Shown here: in pieces, positions 8,456-16,455 of the stretch
Layout of the letters: each line of letters begins with the position of its first letter
Numbering within the stretch: the stretch's first letter is position 1
From: Phocaeicola plebeius
GTDB taxonomy: Bacteria > Bacteroidota > Bacteroidia > Bacteroidales > Bacteroidaceae
Direction of reading: 5' to 3'
DNA length: 32,713 nucleotides
Assembly (NCBI RefSeq): GCF_003437535.1
Contig: NZ_QSQT01000037.1
Coordinates: 1-32,713 of the forward strand
Translations under genes and position numbers: made by a program
The notes under the pieces: generated by a model
Databases searched by the model: none
What the model saw: the letters and a program-made list of their open reading frames with translations, nothing else
Told to the model about the DNA's origin: nothing

Positions 8456-9799
8456 ATGAAGAAACGATTATTTGTAGCATTGTTATCTTTGAGCATTGTC
8501 ACTTCTACTATCGGACAAGTGTCGGAAAAATCACCACAAGACGTTCAGAAAGAAAAAAGGATGGAGTGGTTCTCAAATGCCAAGTTGGGTATTTTTATTC
8601 ATTGGGGCATTTATTCGGTGAAGGGGGTTTCCGAAAGCTGGTCTTTCTTCAATAAATACCTGCCGTATGAGGAATACATGAGCCAGAAGGATGGATTTAC
8701 TGCTTCGAAGTATGATCCTAAGGCTTGGGTGGACTTGATAAAAGAGAGTGGAGCCCGTTATACGGTGATTACGACGAAACACCATGATGGAATGGCTTTA
8801 TGGGATACAAAGGCGGGTGAGCTGAGTACGGTAAAATGTACGCCGGCTAAAAGGGATTTGATCAGTCCTTTTGTAAAAGAAGTCCGCAAGCAGGGACTGA
8901 AGTTGGGATTCTATTATTCCTTACTGGACTGGTCGCATCCTGATTATCCGAACATGACACGTACGGAAGTGCGTTATACGAATGACTCCGTGCGCTGGAA
9001 ACGTTTCGTGAATTTTAATATGGCACAATTGGCGGAGTTGAACAAGACTTGGAAGCCGGACTTGTATTGGTTTGATGGTGACTGGGAGCAGACTGCGGAG
9101 GCATGGAACTCTAAAGGAATTGTGGATTTGTTGCGCTCGGACAATAAGAATGTAATTATCAACTCGCGTATCCAGGGATATGGAGATTATGCTACGCCGG
9201 AGCAGGGAGTTCCTATTGTACGTCCGGAAGATAAATATTGGGAGTTGTGTATGACGATGAATGATTCGTGGGGCTATCAGCATACGGATACCAACTATAA
9301 GTCTCCTTATATCTTATTGCGGACTTTTGTGGATTGCCTGAGTATGGGAGGAAATCTGTTGCTGGACATCGGTCCGAAAGAGGACGGTACGATTCCGGAA
9401 GAGCAGGTAGCTATCTTGAAAGAGTTCGGACGTTGGACGAAAAAGCATAAGGAGGCGATTTATGATACGCGTGCCGGTATCCCGACAGAACACTTCCAGG
9501 GATATACAACACTGAATAAAGGGGGAGATATTTTGTATCTTTATTTACCTTATAAGCCTAATGGCCCCATTGAAGTGAAAGGGCTGATGAATAAAGTCAA
9601 CCGGGTATGGGTGGTAGGCAATGGTTCTATGTTGTCTTATAAGGTGTATAATAAGAACTATTGGAGTGAAGTGCCTGGTAATCTTTATATTGATGTGCCC
9701 AATCATGTGCTTGATTCACAAATTACGGTAATTGCCGTATTGCTGGACGGACCGGTCAAATTGTATCGGGGAGCGGGACAGGTTATTGAAAGTAATTAA
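8456..9799 (+). CDS. GH29 alpha-L-fucosidase, secreted
   Basis: The ATG at 8456 (M-K-K-R) gives 447 residues with a clean Sec signal peptide ending near G20; a TTG start nine bases earlier is less likely. GH29 marks are plain: K-L-G-I-F-I-H-W-G (H49, W50), T-K-H-H-D-G (109-112), G-F-Y-Y-S-L-L-D-W, and Y-W-F-D207-G-D-W carrying the likely catalytic nucleophile D207. The TIM barrel is followed by a short beta-rich C-terminal domain. GH29 enzymes remove alpha-linked fucose, and core or antennary fucose of N-glycans would suit this locus. The linkage (alpha-1,3, -1,4 or -1,6) cannot be told by eye. It is first in a tight three-gene enzyme run, with 15 bases to the next start. Confidence 0.95.
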   Translation: MKKRLFVALLSLSIVTSTIGQVSEKSPQDVQKEKRMEWFSNAKLGIFIHWGIYSVKGVSESWSFFNKYLPYEEYMSQKDGFTASKYDPKAWVDLIKESGARYTVITTKHHDGMALWDTKAGELSTVKCTPAKRDLISPFVKEVRKQGLKLGFYYSLLDWSHPDYPNMTRTEVRYTNDSVRWKRFVNFNMAQLAELNKTWKPDLYWFDGDWEQTAEAWNSKGIVDLLRSDNKNVIINSRIQGYGDYATPEQGVPIVRPEDKYWELCMTMNDSWGYQHTDTNYKSPYILLRTFVDCLSMGGNLLLDIGPKEDGTIPEEQVAILKEFGRWTKKHKEAIYDTRAGIPTEHFQGYTTLNKGGDILYLYLPYKPNGPIEVKGLMNKVNRVWVVGNGSMLSYKVYNKNYWSEVPGNLYIDVPNHVLDSQITVIAVLLDGPVKLYRGAGQVIESN

Positions 9800-9814
9800 T
9801 GAAAAAAATCGATT

Positions 9815-11863
9815 ATGAGAAAACAATTGATAGGTAGTTTGTTTGCATTTGCAATGGCAGGACAGCTCTGGGGGCAGGGGTTATATGAAAAGTATGAACG
9901 TATGCTGACGCTTCCCGAAGGCTATGTGTGCTATCGTGTGGATGGAAAAATTAAAGTAGATGGAAAACTGAATGAGGCAGACTGGCAAAAGGCGCAGTCC
10001 ACTTCTTCTTTTGTAGATATAAGTGGGGAAGGATTTGCCAAACCTTGTTATGATACTTCTGCCAAAATGTTGTGGGATGATAATTATCTCTATGTAGGAG
10101 CCGTGTTGCTGGAGGATGATATCAAGGCAAAACTCAGTCAGCGGGATACAATTATCTATTATGACAATGACTTTGAGGTTTTTCTGGATCCGGATGGGGA
10201 CGGGCAGAATTACTTTGAAATAGAAACCAATGCGAAGGGAGTTATTTTTGACTTGATGCTGGACAAACCTTACCGTTCGGGAGGTAATTTTATGATTCAG
10301 TGGGATTGTCCGGGACTTCAGCTGGCTATTCATCGTGAAGGAACCTTGAACAAGTCGAAAGATAAGGACAAACAGTGGAGCGTGGAAATGGCTATTCCTC
10401 ATAAAGCGTTGACAGTGAATTTCTCCAACCCGGATCAGGCTGGAAACTGCTGGCGTATCAACTTCTCACGTGTGCAGTGGTTGAAGCCTGGACAGCGTGA
10501 AGAAAACTGGGTATGGATGCCTACTGGACGCATCGATATGCACATGCCCGACAGATGGGGATTCTTGTATCTTTCCGATAAGGTGATAGGAACGGGTACT
10601 GATTCCTTCAAGTATCCTTACAATATGGCTGCCTATAAGTTGCTTTGGGCCATGTTCTATGCACAATTGGATAATTATGCCAAGGAGAAAAACTACATTC
10701 GTTCCAAAGAAAATTTCTTCCTGACCGAGGCAGAATTGAAGGATTTGCCTGCTGGTGCTGAAATCTTGGTAGAGGCTACACAACGTACATTCTGTATGTC
10801 GGTGAGCGTGCCTGAAGAAAAAGTGCGTTATGTGGTAGACCATAACGGTAGGTTTACTCGTGAAGCTATTACTCCCCGTCAGGTAAAGAACTGGGTATGG
10901 ATGCGCATTAACAAGGAAAAGGGAGATGCGTACAATAAGAAATACTTTGCTCTGATGAAACAATGTGGCATCAGTGGAGTCATGTTTGAAGGCTATGATG
11001 AGGCTACTTACCGGATGTGTAAGGAAGCGGGTCTGGAGGCACATTATTGGAAGTGGACCATGAACCGCAGAGAAGTGCGTGAGACACATCCCGACTGGTT
11101 TGCAGTGAACCGTAAAGGGGAGTCATGCTATGATAAGCCTGCTTATGTAGATTATTACCGCTTCTTGTGTCCGAACCATGAAGGTGTGGCTGAATATTTG
11201 GCTGCTGATTACCTGAAAGAAGTGAATCTGCCTTATGTGGATGGAGTACATCTGGATTATGTGCGTTTCCCGGATGTAGTATTACCGGTGAGCTTATGGA
11301 AGAATTACGGAATTGAGCAGACTTCTGAATTGCCGGAATATGATTATTGTTATTGTGAGGTATGCCGGAAGATGTTTAAGGAACAGACCGGTAAAGACCC
11401 GCTGGAATTGAAGTATCCGATGGAAGACCAGTCATGGATAAATTTCCGTCTGGATGCCATTACACGTGTGGTCAATAAGATTACGCAGACCATCAAGGCA
11501 GATGGCAAACGTATCTCTGCTGCGGTATTCCCGGGACCTTCTATGGCTCGCAAGATGGTGCGTCAGGATTGGGGACAGTGGTCGCTCGATGCATACTTCC
11601 CGATGATTTACAATGGTTTTTATTATGAAGGACCGGAGTGGATTGGACGTTCGGTGAAGGAAAGTGTACAGACGATTAATGGCCGGGCTAAAATTTATGC
11701 CGGATTGATGTTCCCTGATATTAAGAATACCTTTGAGCAGGCATTGGATGAAGCTTTCAACAATGGAGCTTCAGGGGTTTCCTTCTTTGACGGGCCGGAC
11801 GAAGAGTATCTGCATAAGTTTAAGGCTTATTTGGATAAAAGAGGTTTTGAGGTTGCAAAATAA
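9815..11863 (+). CDS. CBM9-like plus GHL10-like TIM-barrel glycosidase-like protein
   Basis: The 682-residue protein has a Sec signal peptide (about 1-20). Residues 47-254 resemble a CBM9/DOMON-type carbohydrate-binding domain (V-D-G-K-L-N-E-A-D-W, later D-F-E-V-F-L-D-P-D-G-D). From about 355 a TIM barrel shows G-V-H-L-D481-Y-V-R-F-P, the hallmark of GHL10-like glycosidase-related proteins. A cysteine cluster C-Y-C-E-V-C (512-517) could bind a metal or form a disulphide. D481 is a candidate catalytic acid. The gene sits between the GH29 and PNGase genes with 15 and 12 base gaps, so it surely shares their transcript and probably their substrate. The glycosidic bond it cuts is unknown, and I cannot place it in a characterised family. 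It is the least understood enzyme of the locus. Confidence 0.75.
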   Translation: MRKQLIGSLFAFAMAGQLWGQGLYEKYERMLTLPEGYVCYRVDGKIKVDGKLNEADWQKAQSTSSFVDISGEGFAKPCYDTSAKMLWDDNYLYVGAVLLEDDIKAKLSQRDTIIYYDNDFEVFLDPDGDGQNYFEIETNAKGVIFDLMLDKPYRSGGNFMIQWDCPGLQLAIHREGTLNKSKDKDKQWSVEMAIPHKALTVNFSNPDQAGNCWRINFSRVQWLKPGQREENWVWMPTGRIDMHMPDRWGFLYLSDKVIGTGTDSFKYPYNMAAYKLLWAMFYAQLDNYAKEKNYIRSKENFFLTEAELKDLPAGAEILVEATQRTFCMSVSVPEEKVRYVVDHNGRFTREAITPRQVKNWVWMRINKEKGDAYNKKYFALMKQCGISGVMFEGYDEATYRMCKEAGLEAHYWKWTMNRREVRETHPDWFAVNRKGESCYDKPAYVDYYRFLCPNHEGVAEYLAADYLKEVNLPYVDGVHLDYVRFPDVVLPVSLWKNYGIEQTSELPEYDYCYCEVCRKMFKEQTGKDPLELKYPMEDQSWINFRLDAITRVVNKITQTIKADGKRISAAVFPGPSMARKMVRQDWGQWSLDAYFPMIYNGFYYEGPEWIGRSVKESVQTINGRAKIYAGLMFPDIKNTFEQALDEAFNNGASGVSFFDGPDEEYLHKFKAYLDKRGFEVAK

Positions 11864-11875
11864 TAAAATGAGTAT

Positions 11876-13114
11876 ATGAAGATAGTTAGTATGTTTGTTT
11901 CCTTATTCGTGGCGTTGAACGTATGTGCGGCAGGACATAAGGAACTTCCTGCAAAAGGAGATTTGAATTTGACGGTATTTGACAAGGAGAATATTCATTT
12001 TGTACCAGATACGTATGCAGGGTATTCTGCAGCGGGTGCGGATGGAGTCATTCATCTGGTGAACGGTCGTATTATTTTAAAGAAGATTCAGATTCCCGAT
12101 TACCAGCGGGATGTGACGGTCAGCTTGAAGGTGACCGTAGCCTCTAATGGTGACCGCTGGGATAAATCCGGTTCTTGTTTTGTGCTTCCCAAGAATTCGG
12201 CTGTGAATCTGCTGAGTATTGCACAGGGAAAGAAACAGTTTCCGGCAATTGACAGCTTGAAACTGGAAAATATGATTGGAATTGTACCGGGAAAGGACTA
12301 TTTGCCTACAATAGAGCTGATGCGTTTCATGACGCCTTTCGGGGTAGGGCATTTCAGCGCAGAAGATGATTCTTTGTCCAGCAAGCGTCGTCCGGTTTAT
12401 ATTCCTAAGTGGGAGAAATGTGTGCAATGGGAGCAGGACATTACGGATTTATATTCGGCCCTTAAAGGTGAAGTGTATGTTGGTATCTTTATTGACACGT
12501 GGACAAAAGAAGGGTATGTGGCCAGTATGGAGCTGAAAATCAAGGAAACTCCGGTAACATGTGAAAAGCTTGTCCGCCGTCATGTGGAACCGCTGATGAA
12601 CACGGTATATTATATCGGTCAGTCTTATCCGGACATTTTTGCTCGTAAATCTGTTTCTACTGATTTTGTGCTTCCGAAGAATGCGAAAAATGTGCGTTTG
12701 AAATACATTGTAACCGGTCATGGAGGCCATTCCGGTGGTGATGAATTTGTGCAGAAGCGCAATATTCTTTCCGTGGATGGTAAAGAGATTTATAGTTTTG
12801 TTCCTTGGAGAGATGACTGTGCTTCTTTCCGTCGTTTCAATCCGGCGACTGGTGTTTGGCTTATCAAACGCCTGGCGGCCTATATTAGTGAAGATGGTTA
12901 TAAGACCAAGGAGGTAGAGGAACCATTGGCATCTTCTGATTTATCGCGTTCTAACTGGTGTCCCGGATCGGATGTTTTGCCAGAGGTAGTTGAACTTCCA
13001 GGCTTGCAAGCAGGAAAGCATACATTCACTGTCAGCATACCTGAAGCCCAGCCTGTAAATAAGGATGAGTTGAACCATTGGCTGGTGTCTGCTTATCTGG
13101 TATGGGAAGAATAA
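11876..13114 (+). CDS. PNGase F-family peptide-N-glycosidase
   Basis: This 412-residue secreted protein has a signal peptide of about 20 residues. It follows the two-domain layout of Flavobacterium PNGase F: T-V-F-D-K near the start (PNGase F has T-F-D-K), D-R-W-D96 matching E-W-D60-R, L-M-R-F-M-T-P-F matching I-G-R-F-I-T-P-Y, I-D207-T-W matching T-E118-T-W, G-H-G-G then D-E290-F for the E206 region, and S-N-W-C-P-G matching A-G-W-C-P-G. PNGase F cuts the bond between asparagine and the first GlcNAc, freeing whole N-glycans. Both key acids (D60, E206) appear kept, while E118 is replaced by aspartate. There is an extra stretch near 105-145 and no N-terminal bowl-like domain. The alignment is from memory. 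It is last in the enzyme run and ends at a strong terminator. Confidence 0.85.
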   Translation: MKIVSMFVSLFVALNVCAAGHKELPAKGDLNLTVFDKENIHFVPDTYAGYSAAGADGVIHLVNGRIILKKIQIPDYQRDVTVSLKVTVASNGDRWDKSGSCFVLPKNSAVNLLSIAQGKKQFPAIDSLKLENMIGIVPGKDYLPTIELMRFMTPFGVGHFSAEDDSLSSKRRPVYIPKWEKCVQWEQDITDLYSALKGEVYVGIFIDTWTKEGYVASMELKIKETPVTCEKLVRRHVEPLMNTVYYIGQSYPDIFARKSVSTDFVLPKNAKNVRLKYIVTGHGGHSGGDEFVQKRNILSVDGKEIYSFVPWRDDCASFRRFNPATGVWLIKRLAAYISEDGYKTKEVEEPLASSDLSRSNWCPGSDVLPEVVELPGLQAGKHTFTVSIPEAQPVNKDELNHWLVSAYLVWEE

Positions 13115-13143
13115 GAATGTGTTTGAATCATAGATGATTGAAT

Positions 13144-13188
13144 AAAAAAGTTCGCCAGATTCTTTTACGGAGTCTGGCGAACTTTTTT
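13144..13188. terminator. Bidirectional intrinsic terminator
   Basis: A 16-base arm AAAAAAGTTCGCCAGA (13144-13159) pairs exactly with 13173-13188, giving a U-run in both directions. It closes the + strand N-glycan locus and the - strand S41 gene. Confidence 0.92.
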
Positions 13189-13197
13189 ATTGAACCA

Positions 13198-14700
13198 TTA
13201 TTTGGAGTGTGAAGAAATGAATGGCGGAATCAGCTGGATACGTTTTCCAAAGAGTGGTGTTTTTACAGGCGGGAGTGCCTTGAAGTGTGGGGAAGCTGCA
13301 CTACGGCTGCCTACACCGTTGGTTTCGTATGAACGTCCGGCTTCCATAAGTGCCTGTTTCAAGAGAGGCTCGTTGACGTCTCCTATTTGATAAGCCTGTA
13401 TCGGGTCATCCTCAATTTGGATATCCGGGATGAGTCCATCAGGCATACAGGGAGTTTTTCCATCGGCATTCTGGTAAATGCTGACCATTACATAGATTCC
13501 CCAGTTCTTCAGTTCTTGTGGGCATTTCTCGTACATCTCTTCTGCGCTGAGCATCCACCCGGTGCAGTACTTGCCGTGTGTCTGTGTGCCGATGAGTCGA
13601 ACGTTTGTATAAGGCATTAATCCGCCAAGCAGTGCTTCGGATGCGGATGCTGATCCGGAACCGATTAATCCGTAGATTTTTTTCAATTCGATGTTAGCAT
13701 CTTTTGTGCTTGCATTGACTTCCACTTCCGGGTAATTGAATTCTGTGGTGAAGCGGGTTTCCAGACTTTCTCCTTGTTTCTGGTAGCTTTCGCTCAAATA
13801 GCTGTTGTAGATTTCTTTTTCGAATACTTTCTTGCTGCTGACAGCTTCTTGTGGAGCAAACATGGAGGCTAACACGTTTTCAGTGATAACATAACCTCCT
13901 CCGTTGTACCGGAGGTCTAAAACCAGTTCTTCAATACCTTCAGCTTTAAACTTTTTCCCGATTTCAATCAGTGGATTGATGGATTTCAGGTCAAAGCCGG
14001 TATAGGCCAGATAGCCCACTTTCTTTCCGTTGAATTCATATACGGAGTCGCAAATGATAGGATTTTCGTACATGTTGACAGCTGTCAGCTCTATTGATTT
14101 GTTCCGGCTGACAATGATATCTTCTTGCAGTTCTCCGAGGGAAACTTTTAAGGTAGGTTTGTAGTATAAATCCTCATAGTTGTCGGGGGTGATTTTTTCA
14201 TCATTTATAGAAAGGATAATATCTCCTCGTTTAAATTCCGCTTTTGCAGCAGGAGTCCCTTCATGGACAAAGTTTACGACTGCTACATATTGATTCTTTT
14301 CTTTGTTTACCGGATAGAAAGTCAGATTCCAGCCAAATGTAGTAGAAACCCCTTCCACACTGCTGTTAAAGGAAGCCATGTCGTCGGTGAGCATGGACCA
14401 TTTGTCAATGTATTTATCTCCTTGGTGGTACCTTATTCGGTCAACGGTGCCGATTGGGTCATTGTTAGTCTCGATGTTCCAGTTGTCCAGGTCACTACTG
14501 ATTTCCTTATTCCAGTAATAGTAGGTACTCATAGCCTCCTTGCCGAACATGTTGGCATAATAGAGTTCTGTGGGGGTCTTCGATGTGGGATTCTGATCAC
14601 CTTCTCCGTTTGTCGGTTTTGGATTTTCTTCCGAACATCCAGTCAGTACGGCTCCTCCCAATAGAGTGGAAAGCAGTAGCCATGATAGTTTTTGGTTCAT
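13198..14700 (-). CDS. S41-family (CtpA/Tsp-like) peptidase lipoprotein
   Basis: The protein has 500 residues with a lipoprotein signal peptide, lipobox L-T-G-C at C22. A PDZ-like region lies around 135-200 (A-E-F-K-R-G-D-I-I-L-S-I-N), then the S41 core: L-D-L-R-Y-N-G-G-G (261-269), S-G-S-A-S-A-S-E with the likely catalytic serine in 350-354, and G-T-Q-T-H-G-K377 supplying the general-base lysine. It is therefore probably an active serine protease anchored in the outer or inner membrane and facing the periplasm. The substrate is unknown. It is transcribed alone: a TAnnTTTG box lies upstream and a shared terminator downstream. Its closeness to the PUL is probably coincidental, as it points the other way. 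Confidence 0.93.
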   Translation of the reverse strand: MNQKLSWLLLSTLLGGAVLTGCSEENPKPTNGEGDQNPTSKTPTELYYANMFGKEAMSTYYYWNKEISSDLDNWNIETNNDPIGTVDRIRYHQGDKYIDKWSMLTDDMASFNSSVEGVSTTFGWNLTFYPVNKEKNQYVAVVNFVHEGTPAAKAEFKRGDIILSINDEKITPDNYEDLYYKPTLKVSLGELQEDIIVSRNKSIELTAVNMYENPIICDSVYEFNGKKVGYLAYTGFDLKSINPLIEIGKKFKAEGIEELVLDLRYNGGGYVITENVLASMFAPQEAVSSKKVFEKEIYNSYLSESYQKQGESLETRFTTEFNYPEVEVNASTKDANIELKKIYGLIGSGSASASEALLGGLMPYTNVRLIGTQTHGKYCTGWMLSAEEMYEKCPQELKNWGIYVMVSIYQNADGKTPCMPDGLIPDIQIEDDPIQAYQIGDVNEPLLKQALMEAGRSYETNGVGSRSAASPHFKALPPVKTPLFGKRIQLIPPFISSHSK

Positions 14701-14738
14701 AGTTTAATTTTTGAGAATTAGTACAAGGTTTTACTTGA

Positions 14739-14746
14739 CAAAAGTA
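14739..14746 (-). promoter_or_regulatory. -7 box of the S41 peptidase gene
   Basis: On the - strand TACTTTTG matches TAnnTTTG about 40 bases upstream of the ATG at 14700. No clear TTTG is seen at the -33 distance. Confidence 0.45.
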
Positions 14747-14806
14747 ACAAAAACTATCTGTTTTCTTTCTAATAAGAAGGAGAAAGTAAAGATTTTTTAA
14801 GCTTAA

Positions 14807-14847
14807 CTTCTGGCTTCTCATGTGTTGGGCAGATGAGAAGCCAGAAG
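14807..14847 (-). terminator. 15-bp perfect hairpin after the OmpP1-like gene
   Basis: CTTCTGGCTTCTCAT (14807-14821) pairs exactly with 14833-14847 across an 11-base loop, just past the stop of the OmpP1-like gene. In the - direction no U-run follows directly, so it may protect the transcript end or terminate inefficiently. Confidence 0.6.
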
Positions 14848-14857
14848 AGGGGGGTAA

Positions 14858-16240
14858 TTAGAATTTATAGTTCAGACTTAATCCGAATACTTTGTTCGTA
14901 CGGTTGTAAATGTCGGTCCCTTTCAGGCCTGTACCGTTGTAGCTGTCTGTTTCTTTGGTGTATTTGTTGTAATGTGTCCAGAAATAGGCCACATCAATGC
15001 TCCATGCTTGTGTAAGGTTGACTCTGGCACCAAATCCCAATGAGTAAGAGTCGCATGAGAAACTGGTATCAGTCTGGAAATCATTGCTCAGACCATAGTT
15101 GGTTTTTTGGAAACCACTACTGACAGTCAGTCGTTTGGTAATGTCCCATTCCATACCGGCAAGGTATTCGTGAGTACCGTGCTTGAGGGTTTTCTGTTTT
15201 GCCACACTGGTTCCATCTGGAAGAGTTACATTTGCCATGCCTGCATGCTTGTCATCGAAAAAGTGATATTCAACGGAGGCACGTAGGGTGGGAAGAATTT
15301 CATAACCGATGGCAGCAGAGAACATAGATGGAATGTCGCTCGGCGTATTGACTCCATCTTCATAGTCTGCCAAATATTTTCGGTCTACATTAATCAAGTC
15401 CATCTTTTCGGTTATATTTTCCAGGTTCAGGTTGGCTTTAAATTCATACTTTAATCCTATATTAAGTTTGTTGAATTTAAGGTCTGCTCCAATGATCGGA
15501 GTAATTCCCCATCCGGTTTGTTTGCAGTCCAAATCGATACTGGCCAGTGTCTTTCCATCAGGAAGCCCCATCATCTGTCCTATTTGTGTATAATCGTTTT
15601 TGAGTTCTGTTTTCAGGTAGCCCTCATATCCACCTGTAAAATAGTTCATTCGGCCGCCGGCAAATACACTCAGCCAGTCGTTGATTTTGTAGCTCAATCC
15701 TAATTGTACTCCGTAAATGTATTGCTTTCCATCCATAGAAGTATTAATGTCATACATCTGGGGAGTTACTTGCCCGTCAGTTTGCTTGGTAATCATTCCC
15801 ATAGCTAATGCATCGAACATTGGAAGACCGTTGCTGAATGAGGCTTTTCCTCCACCACCCGTAATGGCAAAGCTGGCAGAGATTACCCAATTATTCTTTT
15901 TATATAATCCTTGAAAGCTCGGAATGAAGGGAGCAGAGGCCGTTCCTTTGTACAATCGGCTGCCATTTGTTCCGTCAGCTTGTTTAAAGAGTGGGAAATT
16001 AGCGTCAATTTCGCGGGTCTGATAAGCACTTTGTCCGGTCAGTGACAGGTAGAATCCCTCGTGCGAAAGGAAAGAAAGTCCTGCAGGGTTACTATACACA
16101 CCGTCTATATCAATAGAAGCTCCTCGGGCTATCATTCGAAGGAAAGCGGCGTTTTGATTGGTGTTGGTCAGATAATCTCCCGCGAAAGTTGGGAAAGAGA
16201 TACACAGTGTCGCTGCACTGATGAAAAGAAATTTTTTCAT
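14858..16240 (-). CDS. FadL/OmpP1/TodX-type outer membrane transport protein
   Basis: This is a 460-residue beta-barrel with a Sec signal peptide ending near A20 (F-P-T-F-A). The N-terminal part A-R-G-A-S-I-D-I-D-G-V-Y-S-N-P-A-G-L is the family mark: in FadL-type proteins the stretch before N-P-A-G forms the hatch. Alternating strands with many aromatic residues run to a terminal N-Y-K-F. Family members let hydrophobic molecules such as fatty acids or aromatics pass the outer membrane; the substrate here is not predictable. Monocistronic, with a -7 box upstream and a hairpin downstream. Confidence 0.92.
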   Translation of the reverse strand: MKKFLFISAATLCISFPTFAGDYLTNTNQNAAFLRMIARGASIDIDGVYSNPAGLSFLSHEGFYLSLTGQSAYQTREIDANFPLFKQADGTNGSRLYKGTASAPFIPSFQGLYKKNNWVISASFAITGGGGKASFSNGLPMFDALAMGMITKQTDGQVTPQMYDINTSMDGKQYIYGVQLGLSYKINDWLSVFAGGRMNYFTGGYEGYLKTELKNDYTQIGQMMGLPDGKTLASIDLDCKQTGWGITPIIGADLKFNKLNIGLKYEFKANLNLENITEKMDLINVDRKYLADYEDGVNTPSDIPSMFSAAIGYEILPTLRASVEYHFFDDKHAGMANVTLPDGTSVAKQKTLKHGTHEYLAGMEWDITKRLTVSSGFQKTNYGLSNDFQTDTSFSCDSYSLGFGARVNLTQAWSIDVAYFWTHYNKYTKETDSYNGTGLKGTDIYNRTNKVFGLSLNYKF

Positions 16241-16272
16241 TCGTTTTTAGGTTGTTTGTTAAAAATCGGCTG

Positions 16273-16280
16273 CAAAAATA
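16273..16280 (-). promoter_or_regulatory. -7 box of the OmpP1-like gene
   Basis: TATTTTTG on the - strand matches TAnnTTTG 32 bases upstream of the ATG at 16240. A TTTG lies 15 bases further upstream (16296-16299), a shorter spacing than the usual 19-21. Confidence 0.45.
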
Positions 16281-16406
16281 GTGCTAAATTGCACACAAAC
16301 CAACGAAATGAGTAAAAATTATTTTATTTGAAATTGTTTTATTTGAAACTAAGTAATGCGAGTTAGGTATTTAAGTGCTTTTTATGTAGTTCTGGTTTTA
16401 AAAATG

Positions 16407-16414
16407 TATCTTTG
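16407..16414 (+). promoter_or_regulatory. -7 box of the MATE transporter gene
   Basis: TATCTTTG matches TAnnTTTG 41 bases upstream of the ATG at 16456. No convincing -33 TTTG is seen. Confidence 0.45.
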
Positions 16415-16455
16415 CAAAAGTATGCAATTTCCAATCATTTTTATTCTTTTGATGT

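Noticed and set aside
10466..11089. A 207-residue - strand gene within the CBM9/GHL10 gene
   Set aside because: It is a shadow of the well-supported + strand frame, without a promoter or homologous motifs.
9815..11863. A GH10 xylanase, as the word family 10 might suggest
   Set aside because: The D-Y-V-R-F-P motif belongs to GHL10-like proteins, not true GH10 enzymes, and the context is not xylan.
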